Positions 12,368-23,366 are shown, counted from the first letter of the stretch. The stretch is 62,000 nt of DNA from Diphasiastrum complanatum (GCA_029204225.1 CM055104.1:44051148-44113147), one strand, 5' to 3'. The notes: generated from the letters alone by a model not told the origin. Translations and numbers: made by a program.

Positions 12368-13145
12368 GAAATAGATTTGATTGACTTGAAACTCACAAAG
12401 GTCTCACACTTGCAGTGTTTCACTCAAATTTGATTTCTAATCCAACAAATGGACTTATAATCATAGTTCTATCACTCCCTCACAAAGTTGGAATGAAGAT
12501 AAGATGAAGTAAAAACTACTTTCAAACAAATCTTGCCAAGAAATGGATTTGATTGTCTCTAGAAACTCACTAAGGTCTCTCTCTTTTAGTGTTTCACTCA
12601 AATTAGATTCTAATCCAACAAATGGACATATAATCTCAGTTCTAGCACTCCCTCACAAAGTTGGAATGAAGATAAGATGATGTGAAATCTACTTACAATC
12701 AAATCTTGCCAATTTTGGCTATTTTTGGACAAAAAAATGACTTAATCTCTTTCACAATTTTTGATGTACTTTCAAGACCTGTAAAACAAGTTTAGAGGAC
12801 CTGATTTCAGCCTAGATTAATTAGATCTCATGACCCTAAGTCAAATCTAATCAATGGCACTCAATCTTGGTAGTTTATCTTAAGATTTCCACCAAAAATT
12901 ACATCAAAAGCTCACAAATTGAATTTCTTTGGATCAAATTAATACCATGCATTAAATGCAGGTTCAGAGGTGCCCACACATGTGGATAGTACGGATTTGG
13001 ACCCCTACCAAGTTTGGGATCAAATCTCCTCACCAAAATCAAGATTCTAGCTTGCCCTTTCAATACTAGCTTTTAGCACCAAAACTTGCTAAAAATGGAT
13101 TTGCATTAGATCAATGGCTTATGCTCTTGTACTTTTTTGATACCA
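12368..13145 (-). other. Copia-A untranslated leader and degenerate primer-binding site
   Basis: Non-coding sequence between the 5' LTR and the gag start. It contains imperfect internal repeats: the word cactcaaatt(t/a)gatt and its surroundings recur near 12420 and 12597, and ggaatgaagataagatga at about 12490 and 12664. The seven bases gatacca next to the LTR (13139-13145) match the initiator-Met primer-binding site in reverse complement. The preceding bases are mutated. Confidence 0.65.
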
Positions 13146-13245
13146 TGTGAAAGTACTGTACTTCAGGACCATAAATGGATCTACAAAAGATCCACAAGAG
13201 TGATTGGATGCTTGCTTAACAATCTATCAAAAAACTAGACACAAA
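13146..13245 (-). repeat. Truncated 5' LTR of Copia-A
   Basis: 100 bases matching 9300-9399. The match stops abruptly at 13245, where unrelated sequence begins. About 1.08 kb of this LTR is missing, so a deletion or rearrangement breakpoint lies at 13245/13246. Confidence 0.85.
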
Positions 13246-13576
13246 TGTACATGTGACTGATATAGGCAGGAGGTATGCATGTAGAGCTGTAACCTATTTA
13301 TAGTTGACCTGCATGGGGATTGCATGTGCTCATGCATAGGATCCTACTCTCTATATATTGAGGTAGTGATTATTTCGTCGACGACTTGGTCTAGGTTGCT
13401 TGATAAGCTCTTTTCCTCTTGCTATCACATGGCATGGCTTGGGGGCTAGATCCAGGAGGATTCTCCAGGAGGGACCTAGGTTTGGTTGGGTGGTTTAGCT
13501 CCACAGTCTCTCTTGTGTTTTCCTATTTTCATCTTAGGGGATTGTCCCTAGTGGTCTTTACATTGGTATCAGAGCC
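13246..13576 (+). mobile_element. LTR tail plus initiator-Met primer-binding site of another retroelement
   Basis: The sequence ends tctttaca at 13562. After one spacer base comes tggtatcagagcc (13564-13576), the canonical initiator-Met tRNA primer-binding site of plant LTR retrotransposons. 13246-13562 is therefore the 3' part of a plus-strand 5' LTR whose start was lost at the 13245 breakpoint. It does not clearly match the 3' LTR of Gypsy-2, so I cannot say whether it belongs to that element. Confidence 0.65.
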
Positions 13577-16419
13577 CGACTAAGATGCGGTTATTGGATG
13601 GGATGGAGAGAAGTTCTACTTGAAATCAAAATTGGAACGCACTTGGATTCACATCCCGATTAAAGTGCTACTTTTTCAAGGGAAATTGGGTTTGGATTCA
13701 CTAATTCTTGTTGGAAGCATGCTTTTCAAACTTGGTGGTAGAGTGCTCTTATCCTTGTTTGATTCTATGTAGTGATGCTTGGGAATTGTGTGAATTCATT
13801 CTTATGGTTTTTGAAGCCTTGAGAAAGTTTCCATTTGAAGCATGTGTAGATCCACTTTTTTGTTGAAATGACTGAGCAATTTGCATGAATCCATAATGTT
13901 TTGAACAGATTTGATTCACATAATTAGCAGAATTTTGTTGATATATTGATGAGGAATCAATTTATCCTGGGAAATCAACTAATTGTTGCTGGAAATCTTG
14001 AATTAAATGATTGCTTGTAGAGGATTTAGATTAATCCTCTTGTGTTCCTGCAATCTAAGAAAAAAAAACATTTAATGGAAATGGTAAGTTGCCTATTCCC
14101 TAGAAAAAATAGATAAGGATTGGAATAAGTGATGCATGCAGTTGAGATTCTGTGATACCTTTCTTCATTTGTTGCTTGCTGGTTGTTGAAAGAGTTTAGA
14201 CCTATAAAACCCACAGTAACTCTTTTCCTTGTCTTTGGGACACTGATGCATGTTTCTGAACCTCTGTAAAATCTGGGTTGGTAGAGGTTAGGACTTCTGT
14301 TCAGTGCAAAGAGAAGCTTTAAGGGGATAGCAAGTATGCATGCAAGCATGTTGAAAAAAAAAAGTGTAAACCTGGAAAAGCCTTCTGGTAAGATGATACC
14401 ATCTTTCCAAGACTTGTTTTCTCTGTCCATATTATACAGAGATTTGTTTTTGTGAAGGTATGGTTGAATCCTTGTGTGCTTCAAGTCGTTGGAATCCTGT
14501 AATTGAGCGTGGCCTCATTAGCTAAGAACACAGCTGAAATCTGTCCTTGAACGAGTGCGAAGTCAACAAAATCTAGAATGTTGATTACAGTCGGAGTTTA
14601 CTACTGACCGATCCTGAGGGCTGGAAATAGAGGTCGCAAAGGAATTTTGAGTAGTTCTAAATGCGATGACAAAGCCTTTGTTGAAGCTGGTTGTAACCCA
14701 GTGAGATTCCTTCAGGTAAGAGTTTGTAGTAATCTTCTGCTCGCTGTTGGAGAAGGCATTGATGCCTTGTTCTGATGAGATCCTTCTGTGGCACCCATTT
14801 TGGGATTGTGAACTTGGTTTAGAGAGATTATTGGCAGCTGTGTCAGCCGCGAGGCTAAAAGTTATGAGGATTGAGGCTGCGAGGCAGAATGTGGCTTGAG
14901 GAGCCCTAGTTAGGGTTTAGAAGTGGGGAGGCCTTGTCAACCCATGCAAAGAGTTTGTTTAACTTCTTGTTCCCCAAGTGTGAATTGGGTGCATGGTGTG
15001 TGGAGGCCCTGACCCGGTTGTTTGCATGCCTCAGTTAGTTCACCGAGTTGTGCATGTATTGCTTTGATGTCATAATTTTTGCAAAAGGATTTTAATGCAT
15101 TTAGGATAATGCATGGCTATTTGTAATGGATTTTTGGTTACATAGCCCGGTTTTTTCTAAAGCCTTTGCAAAAATATTGATGTAATCAAAGTTACGGTCG
15201 ATTCTGGAAGAAATTTTTTGTAAATCTACCTAAATCGACAGTTGAGAATGAATTACCTATTCTTCTGACCTTAATCGGGAGAATCTTTGGAGAGTAATTC
15301 TATTATCCTAACTGCTATGTCTATGTGATTGGATCCATGGATTTAGGATTGGCAAAAAAATACACATGGTAATTTTCTCTAGGCTAGCGCCCGGTAAATG
15401 GAAATTTGATTTCCTGGTACTGTGCTTTTTATCCGTTTAACTTTGGAATAGGAATATTCTCAATTAAATGGAAATTTTTGTTGTTCTTCCTTTTGGACTT
15501 GGTGATGCACCAATAAGCTTGTCCTAAATGATTTTGATCTTTAGGACTGGGCAATTCAAGCTTTTGGATACTTGTTAAAGTGAACAATGGAATAAGGTCA
15601 TAATTTTTGAGAGGTAGCTCTATATTCGGGTTTCGTCAAAGAGTACTTGAAAACCAAATTTTATGGACTTTTCTTTAAGTTTAGGCAACTTTAACGAAGT
15701 AATGAAAATGAATTGGTGTGGTCAAAAGGGAAGTAGTCTAGCATTTGCTTGTGTCAATGGAATTTTTGGGGACCTTCGCTAATAGAATTTTCGGGTGATC
15801 AAAAAATCTAAGGGAGGAAGAAAATGAGACACCTGAGTAGGTAAATGTGATAGTGTTGTGTAATTTGGGTTGGTTAAGAATCCCTATAAGGAAATTGCAT
15901 AACATCGGTTTTTGAATTCATTAAGTTGAATTTATTTTGAATATCTATAGACCATGAGTTGACCCTATTTGTTATTGGAAATTGTGACATGGAACGAAAA
16001 TGTCACTTGGTTCACATTTGTATTGCAAAGCACCTTATTCCTAAGTAACTTTCAGATGGTAGGAATGGGTGTATAGTATCAACCGGATGGTTGTTTTATG
16101 TGACAGTAAAGCCATGTGCAGATTCTTGTTAAATCACAATTTTGAATTGGATTATTGCGATCCATTAGAAACAAATTTGGGGGTACTCCGGTATTTGGTG
16201 GAATAGATATGTGCATATCTGATATTGAAAATCCAGATAGAGGTTTTAGATCTTTGGATTATCGGATAATGCAATTAGTGATCTTCTTGAAGGAATTAAA
16301 TTCCTTGTACCATTTTGGATTTAGATATTAGATATCTGTTGGTATACTTCAACTATATTGAATTTTTTCCTTTTGGTTGTAAAGAATAAACTTAGGTCAT
16401 TTCGACTATATATGAACGA
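13577..16419. other. Unassigned internal region
   Basis: 2.8 kb without recognisable gag or pol motifs on either strand. The longest open frame (14026-14484, minus, 152 codons) shows no family signature. It lies downstream of a primer-binding site, so it may be an untranslated leader or decayed internal domain of a retroelement, possibly mixed with DNA from upstream of the DUF7869-like gene. Confidence 0.4.
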
Positions 16420-16575
16420 GGTTTCTCGTCCGTACTTTGCCTGCCCTTATCCAAAGGTGCCTACCCTTAATCTTAAGGGTACCTTTTAATCAAGGGTAAC
16501 TTGCCATTTAGCCCCCAACACTAAATGGACATATAGGGATCACTGAAGTATTGCTAGTTACATAGGTATGTAACA
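16420..16575 (-). repeat. Inverted start of Gypsy-2 LTR
   Basis: Read on the minus strand from 16575, this begins TGTTACATACCTATG and follows the 3' LTR start at 24924 for roughly 150 bases, including one ttaccctt...ggtaccctt unit, before diverging. It abuts the DUF7869-like gene fragment directly. The next five bases, cattc (16576-16580), are the reverse complement of gaatg at 29121-29125, the other end of the insertion. This is therefore the inverted 5' junction of Gypsy-2. Confidence 0.8.
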
Positions 16576-17535
16576 CATTCAATCTAGTATTTCTACTTCA
16601 GTGCTTTCGATACGACCGCCACCTATCTTTTCACCAATTCGTGCTAGCATATCTGGCATTGTATGAACTGATTTGGACTTCAAAGCCCTAGATATGACAC
16701 TGAAAACCTGATCTATGTCTTCATGTGTGTGGACAACCAAAAGAAATCCCATTGATGCCTTTTGGAAGATGTTATGTGCCACTAGCATACAACAAAGACC
16801 AAAAATAGATTTATTCTTGTTCTCCCTCCAACAATTGTCAGCTTGAATATGTAAGATCAGAGGTAAGTTACCACATAATGCTTGTACCTTTCTTATTGCT
16901 TGCATTATTGATGTGGCAACTTGATTGTTATGATAAGCATGCAAGGTATCAATCCAAACATCACAGAACAACTTGAATCCATGAACCAATACCCCACAAA
17001 CATGTGTTTTCAAAAATCGATTGCCCTCTAATCTAGGAGGAGTCTTATTTAAATGGGGTAATGTTGTTGTATTTTAATCCATTCCATCAATGATAAGACA
17101 CAAAGACTGCTCATGATGGGGTCTTGACTCTTCTTTCCAATATGCATACAATTTTTTGGAATCGAAAACATGATATAGATGACAACCTTTCAATGCAATA
17201 TAACAATCATGCATCCTAGTGTTAGGAGTTGTCTCTATTGCATTTTTAAGGTCGTCACATGTTTTGCATTTGGACATTCTTTGTCTTGTTGGAGTCTTGA
17301 CATGTCCAAACTATTGTTTCCACATCTTGTAGAGTGTGGATCTTGAAACTTCAGGAATACACGTGTCTTTAAGCTATTTGTTTATAGTTTTGAAGATGTC
17401 ACATTTATGCATGCCGAGTGGGAGATGACGTTCGCAAATAACAACACCATCTTTTGATTTATGTTGTAGATGTGGTTGAGGCAACGCGTGCTTTTCCAAA
17501 ATCCCACCATTACAACCAACCCTTTTGAAGAATGT
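16576..17535 (-). pseudogene. DUF7869-like gene, upstream half (inverted)
   Basis: Minus-strand coding relic read from about 17535 to 16576. In order: a segment with SRSTLYKMWKQ; a cysteine pair MSKCKTCDDL near 17270; LCLIIDGMDQ-type motif near 17080 (the Gln codon is now TAA); VCGVLVHGFKLF near 16990; HIQADNCWRENKNKS near 16830; and HTHEDIDQVFSVIS near 16710. The ordered pattern IDGMD, DNxxxENKN, HTHEDIDQ matches the widespread uncharacterised eukaryotic family I know as DUF7869. The spacing of acidic residues recalls a DDE/RNase H-like fold (inference). Two internal stops and a terminal TGA break it. It is cut at 16576 by the Gypsy-2 LTR, and its continuation lies 11.5 kb away at 29121 on the other strand. 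Confidence 0.65.
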
Positions 17536-18176
17536 CCACGTTTCTTGAATGTGTCGGATGCTTTGAGTCATTTACCAATTATTAATCAGTTATCCTTTAC
17601 TATTATAGAACTGAGGTTGTTTCGGTCTCTCCAAGGACTATATGAGTTTGATCCTTTTTTCGGAAAGTATTGGCAACAAGTACTTTCTGGGGTCGATTCA
17701 GGTATGCAAGATTCATCGAATCAGGGAAAGACTGAAATGGATCTTGCTATTCAAAACAAGATTTTGTTTCATAAAGGCAAGGTGTGTGTACCGGAGAATG
17801 ACACAGTAAGGGCCCAAATCTTGCATGAGTGTCATGATAGTCCATGTGCGGGACATCCGGATATACAAAGAACACTTGACTTAGTTCGACGACAATTTTG
17901 GTGGCCTAAGATGAAAAGTCAAGTAGAGGGCTATGTACTTAAATGTGCTAAGTGCCAGTTAAATAAAATAGAGAGGCTAAAAGCTAGTGGCCTAATACAT
18001 CCTTTAGATATTTCTACTGGAAAGTGGAAAAGTATATCTATGGATTTTGTGGTCGGGCTTCCACATACAGGGAAGGGCCACTATTCGGTTTGGGTCATTG
18101 TTGACAGACTTACGAAGTTTGTTCAATTTATCCCAACAAAAACTACTGTTAAATCTCCAGAACTAGCTCAACTGTT
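17536..18176 (+). pseudogene. Chromovirus RNase H end and integrase N-terminal part
   Basis: Begins in the linker after RNase H (NVSDALSHLP, compare the family word ADALSR). The integrase zinc-binding domain follows: ILHECHDSPCAGHPDIQ gives the two His residues and YVLKCAKCQ the two Cys (HHCC). The start of the catalytic core is SMDFVVGLP, with the first catalytic Asp near 18043, then VWVIVDRLTKFVQFIP. The open frame is uninterrupted until the 18177 insertion. Integrase joins retrotransposon cDNA to the chromosome. The core continues at 19330. Confidence 0.88.
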
Positions 18177-19329
18177 GTTTACTGTTTTACACTCTAGGAT
18201 CTATTGACTACGTTTCTTTCTTGTTTCTTGTTTTACAAGAACTGTTTTCTGCCCGTTTAGAGGCTTGTTGGCATTTCTTGAATGTTGGCTTCTTAGTTCA
18301 ATGCCGAAACCAGGCAGAAGGGATTGATATCGATGTAGTAAATGTCCTGCTTGTCAAAGGACAATCCAGGGAAGTCACTCTTGAACCAATGCACATGCAT
18401 AAATAGCCATTCATACATGCCAAAACGTTCAGCCATAAAATCAGTGTGCAGATCCGTTGAACAAACAATGAAATTCTACTTCTACTTTGCTGCAAAATGA
18501 ACTAAAATCAGATCCTACACTACTTTACTTCCATTTTTTTGACAAAACAAACAACAAAAACTAAACTACAACATGTTAGAAGTCCAAGAATCAAGAAACT
18601 AACTAGCCTTTTGATTCTTGGACATTCCAAGGACATCAAGAACTAGAATGTTAGAGAATATGCAAGATTTATGCCACATTTCTAGCCTATTTAGTTTACT
18701 TGAATGCTGGCTCCTATATTAATCCACAAGAAAACATAAAATCTAATCCACAACTAGGAAAGCAAGAAAACTAATCCACTCTAAATCCACAACCACACAC
18801 AATATGAATGGAAGGGCATGATCGTAGGGGCATCACTAAAGAAAACCATCATGATCAAGGAGCTTAGTGTAGCATTTAACTCATGGGAAATCTTCTTATT
18901 AAGCATGGAGTAGATACAATGCAAAAGGCTCCTCTTCACAAAGAGGGAGTCTCTTAAATAAGCAAGAGAGCTCCTTAGGTGACATCCTAGTGGAATTTCC
19001 ACATTTCACAAATCACAAGTGGAATATTGCCCTCCACAAGAGGTCACCATCAAAAGGTGGCTCACTCTACTTTCTTTAAGAGGGGTCTACTTGTATTTAT
19101 TACATTTGCTTAGAAATACTAGTTCCTACATGGTCATTCCATCTTCCGGGATTCACCATGAGGCTTACATAGTTATTGCTTGTTATTACTAACTAGCATT
19201 TCTCGGCTCTCATACTTGGCTCTCAGTCTTCATTCATCTCGTCTTATCAGAGACCTCCTCGGTCTAGGGTGAGAGGTGCTCTTGAGTGGCTATGTCCGAG
19301 TATCTTGGGGATTCGTCAGAATCAGCCAA
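18177..19329. mobile_element. Unclassified 1.15 kb insertion in the chromovirus integrase
   Basis: The integrase frame breaks at 18176 and resumes at 19330. The 8 bases caactgtt occur at both edges (18169-18176 and 19330-19337), and dropping the insert plus one copy restores the expected integrase order in frame. No coding domain or terminal inverted repeat was recognised. Two readings fit: a non-autonomous DNA element with an 8-bp TSD (hAT-like), or a solo LTR running TGTT (18173) to CCA (19328) with an imperfect 5-bp TSD (tcaac/acaac). A 13-bp perfect inverted repeat lies inside at 18582-18594 and 18611-18623. Confidence 0.72.
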
Positions 19330-19872
19330 CAACTGTTTATTGAGAAGCTTTTTTGACTGTACGGGCTGTCTTGCGATATTGTCAGTGACCGTGACCCAAA
19401 ATTCAATGGGAATTTTTGGCAAGCAGTATTTAGAAGTTGGAAACGACTATAAATATGAGTTCTGTAGATCATCCAGAATCAGATGGTCAAACGAAAAGGA
19501 CCAATTAGACGATGAAGGATTTGCTACGAGCATATGTGGGCCATCTGCAGTCTGATTGAAAAAATTACCTTGCACTAATGGAATTTGCATATAATAGTGC
19601 AAAACATTTAGCAACCAGATTCAGCCCTTTCATGCTTATGTATGGTTCTCAACCTCGATCACCGATTTGTGTTGGCATGAAAAACCTTAGGGTGCAAGCT
19701 GCAGCTGATTTCCTTGCGAATATGCAAGAAATGTTATAGATAGCAAAAGATAGCATAAGAAGTGCCCATGACAGGGCAAGACACATGCTAATCTATCTCA
19801 GAAGTCAATGACTGGGTGTTTTTGAGGGTTCCTAGTCACTCTAGGGGCTTGAAAACTATTAAGTGTGCAAAG
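19330..19872 (+). pseudogene. Chromovirus integrase core, degenerate
   Basis: Continues the integrase: IVSDRDPKFNGNFWQ carries the second catalytic Asp. HPESDGQTKRTN follows, where the family has GQTE; the catalytic Glu codon is now AAA (19494-19496), so the enzyme is dead. MEFAYNSAKH and the conserved FSPF.L.YG segment follow. Stops occur at the Arg of the family word FRLYGL (TGA), after KRTN (TAG) and at a Trp position (TGA), all explicable as transitions. There is also a frame loss near 19450. The frame continues into Copia-B's TSD and resumes without loss at 24539. Confidence 0.85.
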
Positions 19873-20139
19873 TGTTAACAATAAAAAATGCAACATCAAG
19901 CATTCACCATAAGCAATCACCAAGTAGGGAGATGGAAGAAGAACATGCAATATCACTCTATCACACACTAACTTCATACTGAATATAAAATGTACATATA
20001 AACCCTGAACCTTGACAGAGAGAGAAAACCTACGAATAGACTAATAGACTAGCCTACGACTACTTACAACTGGTAACAGCTGTCAACATTAATGTACATC
20101 GTAAACAGTAACAATGAAGTTTATCATTTATTTCTAACA
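19873..20139 (-). repeat. 3' LTR of Copia-B
   Basis: 267 bp, TGTTAACA...TTTCTAACA. It contains a short GA run (agagagagaa near 20020), homologous to the place where the related LTR at 46323 carries a 200-base TA/GA microsatellite. The purine tract on the minus strand, immediately upstream of this LTR, reads CATTGAGAGAG (20140-20150 on the plus strand). Confidence 0.95.
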
Positions 20140-20890
20140 CTCTCTCAATGATAAAATTACATTCTTCTATTCCTAGTAGAGTACGAAACTTTTCAAATTT
20201 ACATCTACCTAATGACTTAGTAAAAATATCTGCCACTTGATCTTTAGATTTATAGAAAACAAGATCAATGGCTCCATCAAGAATTTTCTCTCGAACAAAA
20301 TGATTATGTATTTTGATGTGCTTGGTTCGAGCATGTAAAATTGGATTTTTGGCAAGGTGAATGCAGCTTTGATTGTCGCAAGATATAGTAGTTGCATCCA
20401 CATGTGGTTGACCTAAATCCACAAGCAATCTTCGTAACCGTACCGCTTCTTGTGCAGCACTGCTGAGTGCTCGATATTCAACTTCCATCGAGGATAGGAC
20501 TACTGTAGGTTGCTTTTTGATGTTCCATGAAACTACAGTTGTACCGTAACTGAATGTATGACCACAGGTAGACCTTATGTGATCAATATTACCTACCCAA
20601 TCAACATCTTTATATCCTATCAATATTGGCACTTCAGGATGATCATACTTCAAACCAAAGTTCAATGTTCCTCGAATGTATCTGAGATACGTTTAGCAGA
20701 CTTCCAGTGTGTTTGACTAGGATCTTGCATAAATTGACTAACAAGACCAACGACATAAGAAATATCAGGTTGTGTGTGTGTCAAACTACCACCAGCTATC
20801 TATACAAATAAGCATCCACTTGGTCAGATTCATCATATGCAGTAAGCTTCATGTTGACATCCATAGGTGTACTCAAAGGCTTACAATCCT
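20060..20890 (-). pseudogene. Copia-B RT end and RNase H
   Basis: RNase H is open over 20060-20665: the family words DVDWVGNIDHIRSTCGH, SSMEVEYRALSSA, CDNQSCIHLAKNP and HARTKHI are all recognisable, as is the C-terminal FTKSLGRCKFEKFR. The reading frame runs into the LTR. Upstream (20666-20890) the RT thumb/connection (TPMDVN, DISYVVGLVSQF) is legible but broken by frameshifts. RNase H degrades the RNA template during cDNA synthesis. Confidence 0.85.
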
Positions 20891-21240
20891 ACATATTGAA
20901 CTTATAAAGCAAGTCTCGTGCATATTTGCTTTGTGGAAAGATCTGATAAGATTTCATCAATTAAGCTCTCATTACTTCCTGTAATAATCAAATCATCCAT
21001 GTACAACACAATGAACACTATATCTGAATCTTGCCTTAGAATGTAAAGATTAGGATCAACATCACTCTTTACCATTCCCCTTCGCTTAAAGTGTTCATCA
21101 ATGCAAGAGTACCACGCCCGTGGTGCTTGCTTCAATCCATAAATAGCTTTGTTGAGCTTACAAACAAGGTGCTCTCTCCCTGGTTCAATAAATCCTTGAG
21201 GTGTGCTAAGTACACCTCTTCATCCAGCACTCCATTAAGA
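20891..21240 (-). pseudogene. Copia-B reverse transcriptase, partial
   Basis: Retains the RT segment from MDVNMLFLNG (family DVKTAFLNGEL) through AIYGLKQAPRAWY and the active-site motif LYMDDLIITGS, a YMDD variant of copia YVDD. The N-terminal fingers, with the first catalytic region, are absent. The segment is joined directly to integrase at about 21245, and frameshifts separate the pieces. RT copies the element RNA into DNA. Confidence 0.85.
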
Positions 21241-21244
21241 AAAG

Positions 21245-22480
21245 CATATTAACATCCATTTGTTTCTTTCCAGTAACAGCTTCATGAGGTGTTTTACCTT
21301 CCACGGATTTTGTAGGACACCGATTCAGGATGTGTGTAGCTGTGCTACAAGCTTCTGCCCAAAAGGTGTTTGGCAGACCCTTGCTTTTGAGCATTGCCCT
21401 GGCCATCTCAACAATAGATCTGTTCTTTCGTTCTGCAACTCCATTTTGCTGTGGTGAATAAGGTGTTGTAGTCTGCCTCTGGATCCCCTGATCTTTGCAG
21501 AAATCAATAAATTCTGTCAAAAAATACTCACCACCTCCATCAATCTCAAAGTTTTGATGCAACATCCTGTTTGCTTTTCAACTAATGCCTTGAATTCCTT
21601 GAACTTAGCAAGAGCATCTGATTTCTTGCTTATGAAATAAATCCAAATGCATCTGCTATAATCATCAATGAAGGTGATAAAGTAATAGTAGCCAGTAAGA
21701 GATCTAGTCTGCATAGGTCCACATAGATCACTGTGGACAAGATCTAGGATGCCACTGGCTCTCCTTGCTCCACCTTTGGGAAACCTCTCTCTGTGTTGTT
21801 TTCCCAAATTGCAACCTTCATAAATTTTCCCTTCAAAAGAAATATCAGGCAATCCTATAACTAGATTATCTCTTTTGAGAATCTGTAAACTTTGAGCACT
21901 AATATGACCAAATCGTTGATGCCAAAGATCACTTCGACTATCAATTGTGCTTACCATAGCTTGAGCAAAATATCTTGCATTCAATTTGTAGAGTCGATTC
22001 CCGTTGACTCTAGCTCCTGTAGCAATCACTTTGTAGTGATTCTTGATGTCTTTGACAAGACATTTGTCGCTGTCAAAGTCAACCTTGAGTTGTTGATCAG
22101 CCATCATCCCAATAGATAGTAGATTGTTAGCTAAGCCAGGTACATATTGCACATTGCTTATCCGCTTTATTTTCCCGCTGGCTAACTTCACTGGTACCAC
22201 TCCAACTCCTTTAACAGATAACAATTTGCCATCGGCTTGTCCAACTTTATCACCATTGTGAGTTTCCTTGAGTTCTGAAAACCACTCTTTCCTTGAAGTC
22301 ATGTGCTTGGATGCACCACTATCAATGCACCAAGTATCCTTGGTTTCATCACTTGTCATTAATGTTGTAATGAACAATTTTGAGCTCTCACCTGTATCAT
22401 CTTCATATTGATCATCATCATATTGATGTTGATTAGTATAATTATTTTCATAATAATAATCATCAAATTGATGTTGATCA
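21245..22480 (-). pseudogene. Copia-B protease and integrase
   Basis: The protease active site TWCIDSGASKHM lies near 22330. The pre-integrase domain follows (LWHQRFGH near 21925). The integrase core has the first Asp in LVHSDLCGP, the second in a drifted SDNGGEY (now IDGGGEY) near 21540, and Glu in QNGVAERKNR near 21440. A frameshift divides the integrase near 21560. It ends at PHEAVTGKKQ and jumps to RT, so the integrase C-terminal domain and RT N-terminus are deleted. Confidence 0.87.
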
Positions 22481-23366
22481 ACATAATTTCCCACTTGCCC
22501 TTTGTCTTTTTTTTGTTCCATCTCCTTCTGTTTCTTGAAGAATTCATGCTCTCAGTGGCCAGGTTTGTTGCAATACCTACAATTTCCAGGTTTATTTTGC
22601 CTGAAATAGCCACGTCCTTGACCTCGGCCTTGATTCCAATTGCCTCAATTTGGGCCATCATTGGATTGTTCTTGAAATTGTTGAAATGATCCATAATTTG
22701 AGTTTCCACCTCTTGATTGGTGTCTTCTACGACCAAATCTACCACCACGTCCCCTAACTGCAAGAGCTTGATCAAATCCCCTATTGCGATGACTCAAGTT
22801 TTCTTGACGTTGTTCTTCCTGCAAAAGCAATCCACCTAACTCTTCATAGGTTGGAAGATTTTCCTGTGTGGCTATACTTGTCACAAACATCTAATGTGAC
22901 TCACTCAAACTATTCAATGCCACCTGCACAATCTCATGATCTTGTACTCGCTCTCCAACTGCTGCTAATTGGTCACGAATCTCTTTGATCTTCAATAGGT
23001 GATCAACAACAGTAGCACCATCATCCATCCGCAATGTGTGCAGCTTCGTCTTCAGGAATAGCACTTGAGATGTGTTTGTGGTATCAAACAATGCCTTCAA
23101 CGTATCCCATATTCTTTTGATCCTTCTGGGGGGGGAATAATTGCATCTCTAACTGATAAGTTGATGACATTCCGTGCTTTCCGTTTTCTCCTGTCAAATG
23201 TCCGTTGATCTTCTTCAATCAATGGCCTTGTCTCTTCACCTGTCACGATCTCCCATAGCTCCTTTTCCATCAAAATGTTCTTCAGTTTGAATTTCCAAAC
23301 TGCATAGTTGCCAGCTCCTTCCAATTTGTTTGACTCATTGAGGACACTCTTGCTTAGAGTTGCCAT
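22481..23366 (-). pseudogene. Copia-B gag
   Basis: Starts MATLSKSVLNESNKLEG at 23366, with the gag words NYAVWKFKLKN and LWEIVTG. A frameshift near 23100 leads to the capsid segment LFDTTNTSQVLFLKTKL. An RG-rich stretch follows (22700-22770), then a zinc knuckle CRYCNKPGH near 22580, followed by a TGA and with the last Cys replaced by Phe. Gag is therefore broken in at least two places. Confidence 0.82.

Larger units (their letters stand above)
9300..13245 (-). mobile_element. Copia-A: Ty1/copia element with gag-protease and truncated pol
   Basis: Minus-strand element inserted into Gypsy-1. Order on the minus strand: truncated 5' LTR (13146-13245), degenerate primer-binding site (gatacca, 13139-13145), leader (12368-13138), gag-protease frame, one in-frame TGA, eroded pol frame, purine-rich sequence, 3' LTR (9300-10478). 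The 100 bases 9300-9399 and 13146-13245 align end to end. Copia elements normally encode gag, protease, integrase, RT and RNase H in one frame. Here RT and RNase H are absent, so the element is non-autonomous. The expected second TSD (gtaaa, 9295-9299) is missing because the 5' LTR is broken at 13245. Confidence 0.88.
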
